Below, piece by piece: positions 1 through 9,506 of a DNA stretch of 64,000 nt. Below the pieces are notes generated by a model. That model did no database searches, was not told the DNA's origin, and was given only the letters and a program-made list of their open reading frames with translations. This DNA is from an uncultured Collinsella sp. (GTDB taxonomy: Bacteria; Actinomycetota; Coriobacteriia; Coriobacteriales; Coriobacteriaceae): contig CAKTWK010000007.1 in assembly GCA_934630735.1 (NCBI GenBank), forward strand, positions 14,550 to 78,549, written 5' to 3'. Every line of letters begins with the position of its first letter. Position 1 is the stretch's first letter. The translations under genes were made by a program, and so were the position numbers.

Positions 1-1434
<1,434 letters not shown>

Positions 1435-1588
1435 CTAGAGTACCACCGGTCACGATGGGGCCGAATAACCCTTTCGAACCGCACCGAATCGGCAGCCGCC
1501 AGACCGGAGTGGATTGCGCAATCAACTCATGCCCTTGTCAGTTCTAAATGACCCGTTTTCCTCCGTCCCCAACGAATCAATAAGAAAA

Positions 1589-1623
1589 GAGGGGCTGTCC
1601 CGCGTTGGCGGAACAGCCCCCTC
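1589..1623 (-). terminator. Rho-independent terminator of htrA
   Basis: GAGGGGCTGTCC pairs with GGAACAGCCCCCTC around a short loop. Read on the minus strand the stem is followed by TTTTCTTATT. It lies about 30 bases past the htrA stop codon. Confidence 0.8.
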
Positions 1624-1650
1624 TGGCCTCGATATGTGCGAAACGGCTCG

Positions 1651-3114
1651 CTAGTAACCCTGACCGTAGCCCTGACCCTGGCCCTGCTGGCCCAGCAGCT
1701 CCTCCAGATACTGGCGCAACTGCTCGTCAGTGATGCCGCCGTTGCCGGTGTCGGTCGCGCTGTCATCCTGCTGCTGGCTCTGCAGCTCCTCGTCAGAGCC
1801 CAGCTCAACCGTGACCTTCTTCTCATCCTTGCCGCGCATGAGCGTGATCTCGACCTTCTCGCCCACCTCGTGGCTGCGCAGCGCAATGATCAGGCCATCG
1901 GCACTCGTAATCTCGTCGTCGCCCAGCTTGGTGATGACATCACCCTCCTGGATGCCGGCCTTGGCGGCGGGACCGTCCTCGACGACGCTCGCCACATAGG
2001 CGCCGCTATCGGTGCTCAGCTTGTTGGTACGGGCGTTGAGCGCGTTGACGCTCGAAAGCGTGGCACCCAGGTACGGATGAACCGGCGTCTTGCCGTCGAT
2101 GATCTGGTCGGCAATGTTCTTGGCGTAGTTAACGGGAATGGCAAAGCCCACGCCCGAGCTGGAGCCCGAGTAGCTCTCGATGAGCGAGTTGATACCCACG
2201 AGCTCGCCGTTATCGTTGACGAGTGCGCCACCGGAGTTACCCGGGTTGATGGCGGCATCGGTCTGGATCATGTTGGCGTAGATGGTGTTGCCGCTGGTAG
2301 AGCTCATGGCCGTGGAGCGATAGAGAGCCGAGACGATGCCCGTGGAGACAGACTGTTCGTTGCCAAACGGCGAGCCGATCGCCATGACCCACTCGCCCAC
2401 GTTGAGCTTGGAGGAATCACCGATCTCAATCGGCGTGAGCTTGGAGGCGTCAGCATCCTTGAGCTTGATGACGGCCAGGTCGCTCGAGGCATCGTTGCCC
2501 ACGAACTCGGCCTCGTAGGTGGTGCCGTCGTCCATAGTCACCACGTACTGGTCGTAACCATCGACCACGTGATTGTTGGTGAGGATGTGACCCTCGGTAT
2601 CGAGCACAACACCCGATCCGACGCTGCCCGAGCTGTCCGACTCGTCGGCAGACTGCGAAAGCGAGCCATTCTGGCTGCCGCTCGAAGTGGCGGTGATGGA
2701 AACAACGGAGGGCAGGGCCTTGGCAGAGACGGCCTCGGCCAGCGTGGTGTCCTCGGAATCAATCGTAATCTTTTGCGTCGACGAACCCGAAGCGCCCGCC
2801 GTCACGGCATTCTTGCCACCGCCAATATTGAGCGTGCCGCTCATAATGAGCGCGATGACCAGCAGGGCGCCGCAGGCACAGCCGGCGAGTGCCGTAATAA
2901 AGATCGGCAGCTTTTTGGTCTTAGTCTTGACCACTGTGTGCTTGTTTACAACCTGCTGGCTGCCCAGCGGCTGGCCGGTCTGCGTGTCGTAGGCCTGCAC
3001 GTAAGGAATGTTGTTACCATCGGCAGGCGTCGACTCTACCTGCACACGCGGCTGCTGTTGGGTCTCGCCGGCGTTGCCCGCATCCTGGGGACGCTGGGAA
3101 TCGTGCTCGCTCAT
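1651..3114 (-). CDS. htrA: Membrane-anchored HtrA/DegP-type serine protease
   Basis: Extracytoplasmic quality-control protease of the S1C family, 487 residues. A hydrophilic cytoplasmic N-terminus of about 68 residues is followed by one transmembrane helix (about 69-92), a Ser-rich linker, the trypsin-like domain and one PDZ domain (about 370-460), ending in a Gln/Gly-rich tail. The triad is visible: His182 in TNNHVVDG, Asp212 in SSDLAVIKL and Ser294 in NPGNSGGALVN. I chose the ATG at 3114 because AAAGGA precedes it by a good distance and because the upstream extension codes for no recognisable sequence. It stands alone after the GlnR-like gene, with its own hairpin-bearing leader. Confidence 0.93.
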   Translation of the reverse strand: MSEHDSQRPQDAGNAGETQQQPRVQVESTPADGNNIPYVQAYDTQTGQPLGSQQVVNKHTVVKTKTKKLPIFITALAGCACGALLVIALIMSGTLNIGGGKNAVTAGASGSSTQKITIDSEDTTLAEAVSAKALPSVVSITATSSGSQNGSLSQSADESDSSGSVGSGVVLDTEGHILTNNHVVDGYDQYVVTMDDGTTYEAEFVGNDASSDLAVIKLKDADASKLTPIEIGDSSKLNVGEWVMAIGSPFGNEQSVSTGIVSALYRSTAMSSTSGNTIYANMIQTDAAINPGNSGGALVNDNGELVGINSLIESYSGSSSGVGFAIPVNYAKNIADQIIDGKTPVHPYLGATLSSVNALNARTNKLSTDSGAYVASVVEDGPAAKAGIQEGDVITKLGDDEITSADGLIIALRSHEVGEKVEITLMRGKDEKKVTVELGSDEELQSQQQDDSATDTGNGGITDEQLRQYLEELLGQQGQGQGYGQGY

Positions 3115-3143
3115 AGCTGCGATCCTTTCGTCAAATAACCAAA

Positions 3144-3167
3144 GGCCCGCCAAACACGTGGCGGGCC
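3144..3167 (-). other. Hairpin in htrA leader
   Basis: GGCCCGCC and GGCGGGCC form a perfect 8-bp stem 30 bases upstream of the htrA start codon. There is no good T-run, so it may be a leader structure or a weak terminator of the upstream regulator gene. Function not known. Confidence 0.4.
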
Positions 3168-3280
3168 ATCGTTGTTCACGTTGAGTTGTACCCCAATATG
3201 CGGGCGTACGTGTACGAGAACGCAATCTTTTAGGAAGGCTTAAGTTCTGCTGCAAACTCGAAAGGAACCCGCACCTGCGC

Positions 3281-3315
3281 TAAAACCACCACAAAGGTGC
3301 CTGTCCCCCTTGCGG
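3281..3315 (-). repeat. Extragenic CCTGTCCCC-type repeat at the 3' end of the regulator gene
   Basis: ACCACCACAAAGG and CCTTGCGGTGG form an imperfect hairpin with CCTGTCCC in the loop, directly after the GlnR-like stop codon. Related sequences lie after other genes in the window (about 9449-9493, 11816-11830, 19371-19395, 48490-48533, 50924-50960). Confidence 0.4.
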
Positions 3316-3322
3316 TGGAAAT

Positions 3323-3985
3323 CTAGTCCTTAAACAGATAGCCCACGCCTCGGACGGTGGTGATGTGTGCCGCGATCTGCGGGCCCACCTTGGAGCGGAT
3401 GCGTCGGATGTGCACGTCGACGGTACGCGTACCGCCGCAGTACTCAAAGCCCCACACGCGGTGCAGCAGCACCTCGCGGCTGTAGGCACGGTTGGGATGC
3501 GTGGCCAAAAAGCTCAGCAGCGAGTACTCCATCAGCGTCAGGTCGATGGGCTCGTTATCGAGTGTCACCTGGTAGGTAGCCAGGTTAATCTCGAGATTAT
3601 CGATGTTGAGCACATCGTCGGCGGTAACGGTCTCCTCCTCGCCCATCAGGCGCTGCGCGCGAGCCTTGAGCTCGTTGGGCGTCGCCGTGGGGCACACAAA
3701 GTCGGCATGCGCGTGATTCGGCAGGCGCAGGGTACCGAGCGCCTCGTCGTCGACGATCACCAACATGGGGACGCCGCCACGATCGTCAAGCCACTTAGCA
3801 ATCTGATCGATGCGGTCGCTACGGATGCCATCGGAATCGAGGATCAGCAGGTCAAAGTCGTGCGCCGCAGTCGGCGAATCGGGGGTTGCCAGGCTCACCT
3901 CGACACCCAGGGTGGTCGTCAAGCTGCGGGCAAACTCGTGGAAGCGCGTCGTGCGCGCCATGAACAGGGCACTCTTTTCGGACAT
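3323..3985 (-). CDS. GlnR-like orphan OmpR-family regulator
   Basis: A 220-residue DNA-binding protein with an N-terminal pseudo-receiver (about 1-120) and a C-terminal OmpR/PhoB winged helix (about 130-218, with GGTRTVDVHIRRIRSKVG and VRGVGYLF). The receiver keeps an Asp in LLILDSDG but I do not see the paired acidic residues of beta-1 nor the Lys-Pro of beta-5. That pattern, and the wording of the winged helix, is that of actinobacterial GlnR, an orphan regulator of nitrogen genes that works without a kinase. No histidine kinase adjoins it. It lies 50 bases downstream of the glutamine-synthetase-like gene, so the two are probably co-transcribed. The ATG at 3985 (MSEKSALF) is preferred to an upstream start lying inside the preceding gene. 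The GlnR assignment is by resemblance. Confidence 0.75.
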   Translation of the reverse strand: MSEKSALFMARTTRFHEFARSLTTTLGVEVSLATPDSPTAAHDFDLLILDSDGIRSDRIDQIAKWLDDRGGVPMLVIVDDEALGTLRLPNHAHADFVCPTATPNELKARAQRLMGEEETVTADDVLNIDNLEINLATYQVTLDNEPIDLTLMEYSLLSFLATHPNRAYSREVLLHRVWGFEYCGGTRTVDVHIRRIRSKVGPQIAAHITTVRGVGYLFKD

Positions 3986-4035
3986 ATCGGCCTCCAAAGA
4001 AATGAGCTCAATCGTACTGGAACAAGCCAGCGCGA

Positions 4036-5373
4036 TTAGGAGTTCGCCAGGTAGTGCTTGATCTCCCACTCGGTGATCGTAGACTCAAACTTATGCCACT
4101 CGTCGCGCTTCTTTTTGAGGAAGAAGCTGTGGATGTGCTCGCCGAGAGCATCCTTCATAAACTGCGAGTCCTCAAACACGTCGAGCGCCTCTTTGAGCGA
4201 GCGCGGCAGCGGCGCGTAGCCGGCCTCGACCATCTGACGGTCGGTAAGCTTGAGCGTCTCGGCCGTGGCCTCGGGCGGGAGCTCCAGCTTGCGCTCGATG
4301 CCGTCCAGACCAGCCGCCAGCGTGACGGCGTTGACCAGGTACGGATTGGCCATGGGATCGGGGCTGCGCAGCTCGATGCGCGTGGACAGCTGCTTGCCGG
4401 GCTTGTAGACCGGGATGCGGACCATGCTCGCGCGGTTGCGCAGGCCCCACGTGGCGTACTGCGGCACGGAGTCGCCACCCGTGGTGATGCGCTTGTACGA
4501 GTTGACCGTGGGGTTGGTGATGGCGCTGATTTCGCGCGCGTGCGCCAGAATACCTGCCATGTAGTGCTTGGCGACGTCGGAGAGATGGTACTTCTCGTCG
4601 TCCTCGCCCCAAAAGACGTTGTTGCCGTCATGGTCGAACAGCGACTGGCACAGGAACATAGCACTGCCATCCTCACCCGCCAACGGCTTGGGCATAAAGG
4701 AGGCGTGGCAACCGCTCTCGTAGGCCTGCTGCTTAATGATGAGTTTGGCCGTAGTGATGGCGTCGGACATACTCAGGGCCTCGGCGTGGCGCAGGCTCAT
4801 GCCGTGTTGCGAGCGGCCGGCGGCGTGGAAGGTGTACTCCACGGGCACGGACATCTTCTCGAGCGTGAGGACCGTGTTGCGACGCAGGTCGCGGGCGGCA
4901 TCGCTCACCGAAAGATCGAAGTAGCCCACGTTGTCAAGCGGCTCGGGGGTATGCTCGTCGGGGAAGTAGTAATACTCCAGCTCGGCGCCCACGTTGAGCA
5001 GATAGCCAGCCTTCTCGGCCTTGCGGAACATGCGACGCAGGGCATCGCGCGGGTCGCCGGCAAACGGCTTGCGATCGGGAGTGCACACGTCGCAGAACAC
5101 GCGGGCGACGCCATTGTGGCTCGGGCGCCACGGCAAAATCTGGAAGGTCGAAGCATCGGGAAACGCCAGCATGTCGGCTTCCTCGGGCGTGGCAAAGCCC
5201 TCGATGGCGGAGCCGTCAAAGCCAATACCCTCCTCAAAAGCGACCTCGAGGTCCTCGGGGCTAATGGCAAAGTTCTTGAGGCGGCCGAGAATGTCGACAA
5301 ACCACAGACGCACAAAGCGGATGTCACGCTGCTCTACGGAGCGGAGTACGTAATCGATGTTCTGCTGGTTCAT
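4036..5373 (-). CDS. Glutamine synthetase family protein (GlnA2-like) with altered metal site
   Basis: 445 residues, full length for type I-alpha GS, with closest wording to actinobacterial GlnA2 (RFVRLWFVDILG, GFDGSAIEGFA). The Asp/Glu of the ATP/metal cleft at E131 and E133, NPTVNSYKR, the substrate Arg region and RIELRSPDP are kept. However, residues equal to Salmonella GS ligands E212, E220 and H269 are A184 (HAAGRSQHG), G191 and F240 (GSAMFLC). Canonical glutamate-ammonia ligase chemistry is therefore doubtful. The adenylylation motif NLYxLP is absent. A strong AAAGGGGAG precedes the ATG. The next gene in the operon is the GlnR-like regulator. It could be a ligase of other specificity, a regulatory pseudoenzyme, or a true GS with a rearranged site; family membership is certain, the reaction is not. 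Confidence 0.85.
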   Translation of the reverse strand: MNQQNIDYVLRSVEQRDIRFVRLWFVDILGRLKNFAISPEDLEVAFEEGIGFDGSAIEGFATPEEADMLAFPDASTFQILPWRPSHNGVARVFCDVCTPDRKPFAGDPRDALRRMFRKAEKAGYLLNVGAELEYYYFPDEHTPEPLDNVGYFDLSVSDAARDLRRNTVLTLEKMSVPVEYTFHAAGRSQHGMSLRHAEALSMSDAITTAKLIIKQQAYESGCHASFMPKPLAGEDGSAMFLCQSLFDHDGNNVFWGEDDEKYHLSDVAKHYMAGILAHAREISAITNPTVNSYKRITTGGDSVPQYATWGLRNRASMVRIPVYKPGKQLSTRIELRSPDPMANPYLVNAVTLAAGLDGIERKLELPPEATAETLKLTDRQMVEAGYAPLPRSLKEALDVFEDSQFMKDALGEHIHSFFLKKKRDEWHKFESTITEWEIKHYLANS

Positions 5374-5507
5374 GTCGCTCCCCTTTCTTTCGGGCGGGTT
5401 TCGACTGGTCTATATCGCAGATACTATCGCAGAAAAATGTTTCCGCAGGGTTAAAGCGTATCAAGCGCTCAAAAAACGTGTGCGAACAGGCGGTCACGAA
5501 CGAATGG

Positions 5508-6530
5508 TTAGCGCGAGGTCGAAGCGCGGTGTTCGATGTGGCCGGGGACCTCGATGCGCTTGGGGACGAGCTTTGCGGCATCGCCCACCGTAGTGGTAAC
5601 AACGTCGATGCGCTCGGAGAGGCGCTCGACCACGCGCTCGGCAATGGCGAGGGTGTCTTGCGCTGCCGTGGTCACACCGCCAAAGAGGACGTGGTTCCAG
5701 GGATAGTCGTCAAACGTCGCGATCTTGAGCCCCGCCGGCAAGGAGGGCCCCAACTGTGCCAGTGCCTCGGTCAGACGCAGAAAGACCAGGCCGTTGACGG
5801 CGATAAGGCCGAGCCTTTTGCCTGCGAAGTCGCGGATGGTCTCGTCCAGGCGGCTGACGCCCGTGGCACCGCCATCGACCAAGGTGATAACCTCGCCGGC
5901 AAGGCCGCGGTGCGAAAGCTCGTCGGCAAAGGCCTCGGCGCGTTCGCGACGCACGGGGCCGTCGTCGCTTGCCTCGGTGAGCAGGCACAGGCGCTCGCTG
6001 CCCGCAGAGGCCAAGGCGTCTACCAGCCCGACAACCAGTTCACGGTTGTTAGATGTCACCAGATCGACACCGCCGGCGGCAACATCGCGGTCGAGTAGCA
6101 CGACGGGTAGGCGTCCCGCTGCCGCGACGATTGCCTCGTCGTTGCCGCCACAGGTGTTGACGACCAGGCCGTCCACGCCGGCATCGATCAGTCTGGTGAG
6201 CGACTCGGCTTCCTTAGCGGGGTCGTTGCCGCTAATGGCCGTCATAAGCGAGCAGCCGCGCGCGGCGGCACTGGCGGAAAGCCCTTCGAGCATGGTGCTG
6301 GAGAACGGGCTAGCAATGTCGGCCAAGATCACGCCGATGAGGTTGGTACGCGAGCTGCGCAGATTGCGCGCGGCGGCACGTGGACGATAGCCGGTGCGCT
6401 CTATAACCGCCGCGATGCGAGCACGGGTTTCCTCGGTCATTTGCCCGGGGCGGTTGTTGAGATAGCGCGAGACCGTGGCCGGACTCACGCCCGCCTCGGC
6501 GGCAATGTCCTTGATTCTCATCTGCGCCAT
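5508..6530 (-). CDS. LacI-family transcriptional regulator
   Basis: 340 residues: N-terminal helix-turn-helix and hinge helix (about 3-60, MRIKDIAAEAGVSPATVSRYLNN), then a periplasmic-binding-protein-like sensor domain (about 62-330) that probably binds a sugar. The start at 6530 is set by GGGGTG eight bases upstream; a second ATG nine bases in would drop MAQ. It is followed by the glutamine-synthetase-like gene in the same direction but with a 134-base gap that should hold that gene's own promoter. No adjacent sugar-use gene shows its target, so the ligand is unknown. Confidence 0.9.
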   Translation of the reverse strand: MAQMRIKDIAAEAGVSPATVSRYLNNRPGQMTEETRARIAAVIERTGYRPRAAARNLRSSRTNLIGVILADIASPFSSTMLEGLSASAAARGCSLMTAISGNDPAKEAESLTRLIDAGVDGLVVNTCGGNDEAIVAAAGRLPVVLLDRDVAAGGVDLVTSNNRELVVGLVDALASAGSERLCLLTEASDDGPVRRERAEAFADELSHRGLAGEVITLVDGGATGVSRLDETIRDFAGKRLGLIAVNGLVFLRLTEALAQLGPSLPAGLKIATFDDYPWNHVLFGGVTTAAQDTLAIAERVVERLSERIDVVTTTVGDAAKLVPKRIEVPGHIEHRASTSR

Positions 6531-6654
6531 AGCGCACCCCGTTTCCCATTTGTCGGCAGCCTGAGCCATTTTAGGCATTTTTAAAAATTCTCGGTTGCAA
6601 AACGCTGTAGGTGAGCAGCATCGTTTTTGCGTCTCGAGCAGATGCGGTGATGGG

Positions 6655-7347
6655 CTAGATAGACGAGTCTTTGGACAGCTCAAAGTAGTCGGGATGCAAG
6701 GCGATAACCGGGCCCTGCTCCTCGGGCATCAGGTGCAAGTGCGTCTCTGCCAGGTAGCTCGCCGTGTCGGTATCGCCCCTCTTAATGGCCTCGAGAATCC
6801 GACGATGTTGTCGACGAATCGGCTCCCAATCCAGATCCTGCGACACCATACGCAACCAGTTGTATCGCTCAAAATGCGTATTGACGCTCTTCATCCAATC
6901 CCACAACATATGGCGGCCGGCAATCTCAAAACACGTCTCATGAAACAGGTTATCCAAGTCGAAAAAGCGACGCGTTTCGCGATGGTCGAGCGATTCGGAC
7001 TCGGCAAGAATCTGCTCAAGCCGCCGCTTTTGCTCGGGCGTGGCGGCAGAGCAGCATTTAATAAGCACGCTTCTCTCGAGTTTCTCGCGCAAGAAGCAGG
7101 CGTTCTCGGCGTGCTCCATGCTGATTTTTGAGACATAGGTGCCGCTTTTGGGACGCGTTTCCACCAGCTCCTGCTCGCGCAGGCGCACAAAGGACTCGCG
7201 AATGGGCGTGCGCCCGATTCCTGTCTCCTTTTCCAGACCAATCGCCGAAAGGCGCGTGCCGGGTTTGAGCTCGGCATAGATAATCTTGGAGCGCAATGCG
7301 TTATATGCCTGATCTTGCAGGCTCTGATAATGCTGGTGTTGTTCCAT
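6655..7347 (-). CDS. GntR/FadR-family transcriptional regulator (FCD domain)
   Basis: 230 residues. A GntR winged helix (about 8-75, with GLEKETGIGRTPIRESFVRL) precedes an all-helical FCD ligand domain (about 90-220), whose metal-binding Asp/His positions fit DNLFHETCF and the HxH near LAETHLHL. Family members sense organic acids or sugar acids. The ATG at 7347 has GAGGG upstream; a GTG 42 bases earlier overlaps a TAGTAT that is more likely a promoter -10. No catabolic genes adjoin it, so its regulon cannot be read from context. Confidence 0.88.
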   Translation of the reverse strand: MEQHQHYQSLQDQAYNALRSKIIYAELKPGTRLSAIGLEKETGIGRTPIRESFVRLREQELVETRPKSGTYVSKISMEHAENACFLREKLERSVLIKCCSAATPEQKRRLEQILAESESLDHRETRRFFDLDNLFHETCFEIAGRHMLWDWMKSVNTHFERYNWLRMVSQDLDWEPIRRQHRRILEAIKRGDTDTASYLAETHLHLMPEEQGPVIALHPDYFELSKDSSI

Positions 7348-7480
7348 AAAGCCCTCGGATGAAGCCCACGGTTTGTCGAATTCCACCACGTAATACTATC
7401 GCATCGACACGCCCCGGCTCCCAATCAGTCTTTTTGGGACGGGGCTCTTTTAGCTACCCTGGCTCGCAGATCGGCCCCTT

Positions 7481-7640
7481 GCCACAAAAGTGGCCCATCT
7501 ACTACGTTAACACGGATAGCCTCGACCATACCGAAAACCGTGAAAACAAAACCGCAGGTAGACAGCTTGTCGATTTTCGAAAAAGCCGGCTATGGTTGAC
7601 CCCTGCGGCTTAAACGTAGTAGATAGGCCCTTTTCGTGGC
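7481..7640. repeat. 160-bp element with imperfect terminal inverted repeats
   Basis: GCCACAAAAGTGGCCC-ATCTACTACG-TTAA at 7481-7510 is matched in inverse at 7610-7640 (TTAAACGTAGTAGAT ... TTTTCGTGGC). No open frame is credible inside. The size and ends suggest a MITE-like or REP-like element; it fills part of the 539-base gap between the GntR and AlbA_2 genes. Confidence 0.45.
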
Positions 7641-7735
7641 GCAGCACTACTGCACCCCAAATTGGCACCCCGAGCCTGTTATAAGTTGCTGTGAAATACG
7701 GACGGTTGATAATCAAGGGTTGAAAATCAAGGCGC

Positions 7736-7797
7736 GCTATACGGCTTGCTATATCTCACTATACTTTGCTGTACGTCGCTATACTTTGCTATAACTT
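7736..7797. repeat. Six tandem ~10-bp GCTATACTTT-like units
   Basis: Six consecutive units (GCTATACGGCTT, GCTATATCTCA, CTATACTTT, GCTGTACGTC, GCTATACTTT, GCTATAACTT) run with a period close to one helical turn, in otherwise gene-free DNA. Confidence 0.5.
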
Positions 7798-7831
7798 GAC
7801 AATAATCGGCCCGTTACCATCCGGGATATAA

Positions 7832-7863
7832 CGGACCCCAAGCCAACGCTGGCTTGGGGTCCG
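7832..7863 (-). terminator. Terminator hairpin of the AlbA_2 gene
   Basis: CGGACCCCAAGCCA and TGGCTTGGGGTCCG form a perfect 14-bp stem with a 4-base loop, 24 bases beyond the AlbA_2 stop codon. The T-tract is poor on both strands. Confidence 0.6.
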
Positions 7864-7886
7864 TCTTGTACCATGGCTCTTTTGGA

Positions 7887-9140
7887 CTATGAGCGCTCGT
7901 ATTTCGTGGCCCGCCCGGTTCCCTGCCTTACGATTGCATTCCGTTCAAGCAGAGATTCGAGTGCCGCCAACGTCCGCATGCGGCTCAGCCCCGTCTGTTT
8001 TTCAATCTCGCTTCGCGACATAATTCGCCCGCCCGACAAGGCCTTGAGAACCTGGGCCTCTTCCTCGGACCCTTCAAAGGCATCGGTAACGGGCAATGTG
8101 ACGGCCACCATGCCGCCGCGAACATCAAAAATTGGTTGATTGATCGAATCGCGATAGGCACGTCTAATGCGCGCAATTCCCGTACCAAATTTCTCGATAT
8201 AATCCAGCTTTAAGAAGGCCTCTGCAACGATGGGGTTTCTGAGCACGGATATCTGCCCATACAGGTATTGTTCCGTCGTCAAACCGGCGGGCAGCGATCC
8301 GGGGGAGGTCACAACAACACGATCATCGTACAGGGCAATTTGAACATTCGCTCGAACGTCCCACGTCCGATGCACCAAAGCGTTTGCAACAGCTTCGCGG
8401 AATGCCTCAAGAGAAATTCGATCGGTTTGGACGCGCTCCATCCCTTCGATACGCTCAAAACGGTAGTAGCGTGCAAACATAGCCACCGCCCTGTCCACCT
8501 GCTCAATTGCGGATAGATTTGTCGCCGTCTCACGGTCCAAGATCACATCCTCGGTATCGCCAAAACGGACGCAGTCGATGCCCGGAAAATCATTCTTATC
8601 CGCCAAAATCGCCGCAGCGTTGGTATAGCCATCTTTGCCGAGCAAGCGAAGTGTGCGCATAATATCCGGCGTTAGCTCGGAAATGCCGAGATGTTCAACA
8701 CACTTATGCTCGAGCGTGTGAAAACTCAAGTCCTGGCGAGCCGACGTGAGCGCGTCGAACGTTACGTTGCTGCCTTCGAGCGTCAGCCTGCCATACTCAA
8801 ACCGGTCGACCTCCACCGTTGCCGAATCGTTTCGCCTGTAGGCCTTTCCCTTGCTTCGATAGGGTTTGTCCTGGCCCTCATAAACCGTAAGGATTACGGT
8901 CCCGTGTTTCTCATCGGGCTCGAGCGTGTAACGGGGAGCGGGATCCAAGCTGTCATTAATCATGTTCTCGATGCGGAGACACTCTGCGACCGGATCTGCA
9001 AGGCCGACAGCCACGCCCTCGTCATCAACGCCAAACTCAATCTTGCCCGTCCCGTAGTTTGCATAGGCGCTCACCGTTTTAAGAAACGTCGGCGTAACGC
9101 TTTCCTTGTATTCGACTGTAGGGCTCTCTCTAACAACCAT
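7887..9140 (-). CDS. AlbA_2 (Schlafen-type) DNA-binding / HATPase regulator
   Basis: 417 residues, COG2865 family. The N-terminal AlbA_2 domain (about 8-120; ESPTVEYKESV, YANYGTGKIEFGVDDEG) is followed by a GHKL-type ATP-binding segment (about 240-340; EAVANALVHRTWD, FGTGIARIRRAYRD) and a C-terminal winged helix (about 365-415; MSRSEIEKQTGLSRMRTLAALESLL). Such proteins are presumed ATP-dependent transcription regulators, few with known function. The ATG at 9140 follows GAGGGGG; the ATG at 9167 overlaps the promoter and is less likely. A TATAAT and a 19-bp inverted repeat sit just upstream, consistent with autoregulation. It is monocistronic. Confidence 0.85.
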   Translation of the reverse strand: MVVRESPTVEYKESVTPTFLKTVSAYANYGTGKIEFGVDDEGVAVGLADPVAECLRIENMINDSLDPAPRYTLEPDEKHGTVILTVYEGQDKPYRSKGKAYRRNDSATVEVDRFEYGRLTLEGSNVTFDALTSARQDLSFHTLEHKCVEHLGISELTPDIMRTLRLLGKDGYTNAAAILADKNDFPGIDCVRFGDTEDVILDRETATNLSAIEQVDRAVAMFARYYRFERIEGMERVQTDRISLEAFREAVANALVHRTWDVRANVQIALYDDRVVVTSPGSLPAGLTTEQYLYGQISVLRNPIVAEAFLKLDYIEKFGTGIARIRRAYRDSINQPIFDVRGGMVAVTLPVTDAFEGSEEEAQVLKALSGGRIMSRSEIEKQTGLSRMRTLAALESLLERNAIVRQGTGRATKYERS

Positions 9141-9177
9141 ATGCACAACCCCCTCGTTTCGTACCATTCATAACCGT

Positions 9178-9183
9178 ATTATA
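9178..9183 (-). promoter_or_regulatory. -10 box of the AlbA_2 gene
   Basis: A perfect TATAAT on the minus strand, 38 bases before the chosen start codon. No good -35 is visible at 17 bases; that zone is covered by the inverted repeat. Confidence 0.55.
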
Positions 9184-9235
9184 AGACGAAAACCGTTTGC
9201 GTACTGATTATCCAAGACGTAAACGGTTTTCGTCT
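9184..9235. promoter_or_regulatory. Inverted-repeat operator at the AlbA_2 promoter
   Basis: AGACGAAAACCGTTTGCGT (9184-9202) is mirrored by ACGTAAACGGTTTTCGTCT (9217-9235) with one mismatch and a 14-base spacer. It abuts the TATAAT. A further half-site GTTTTCGTCT is at 9301-9310. Likely a protein-binding site; the AlbA_2 protein itself is the nearest candidate. Confidence 0.55.
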
Positions 9236-9335
9236 TTATTTGCGTACGGAATTAAGACGCATAATTTCGCTTTCGTATGGCTCAATACCGGACACAGACT
9301 GTTTTCGTCTGTCAATACGTCTGCAATCCAAACGA

Positions 9336-9371
9336 AAAGAGCCCCGAGCTCGTATGAACTCGGGGCTCTTT
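9336..9371 (-). terminator. Terminator of the OYE/FAD oxidoreductase gene
   Basis: AAAGAGCCCCGAG pairs with CTCGGGGCTCTTT. On the minus strand it ends in TTTTCGTTT. It also could stop plus-strand transcription. Between it and 9506 I see only a CCTGTCCCC-type repeat (9449-9493) and no gene. Confidence 0.75.
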
Positions 9372-9506
9372 GTGCCGCACATCTATGAGAGGAGAAATTC
9401 GATGCGTACGGGCGCTATTCCATGAAGCCGCAATGGTGCAATGGGGCCAGGTTTACATGCACCACGTTGGTGCAAAGCAGCCTGTCCCCCTAGCGCCAGG
9501 GGTTGA

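Noticed and set aside
6595-6640. Terminator of the GntR gene
   Set aside because: Only a 4-bp GCTG/CAGC stem with a short T run; too weak to list.
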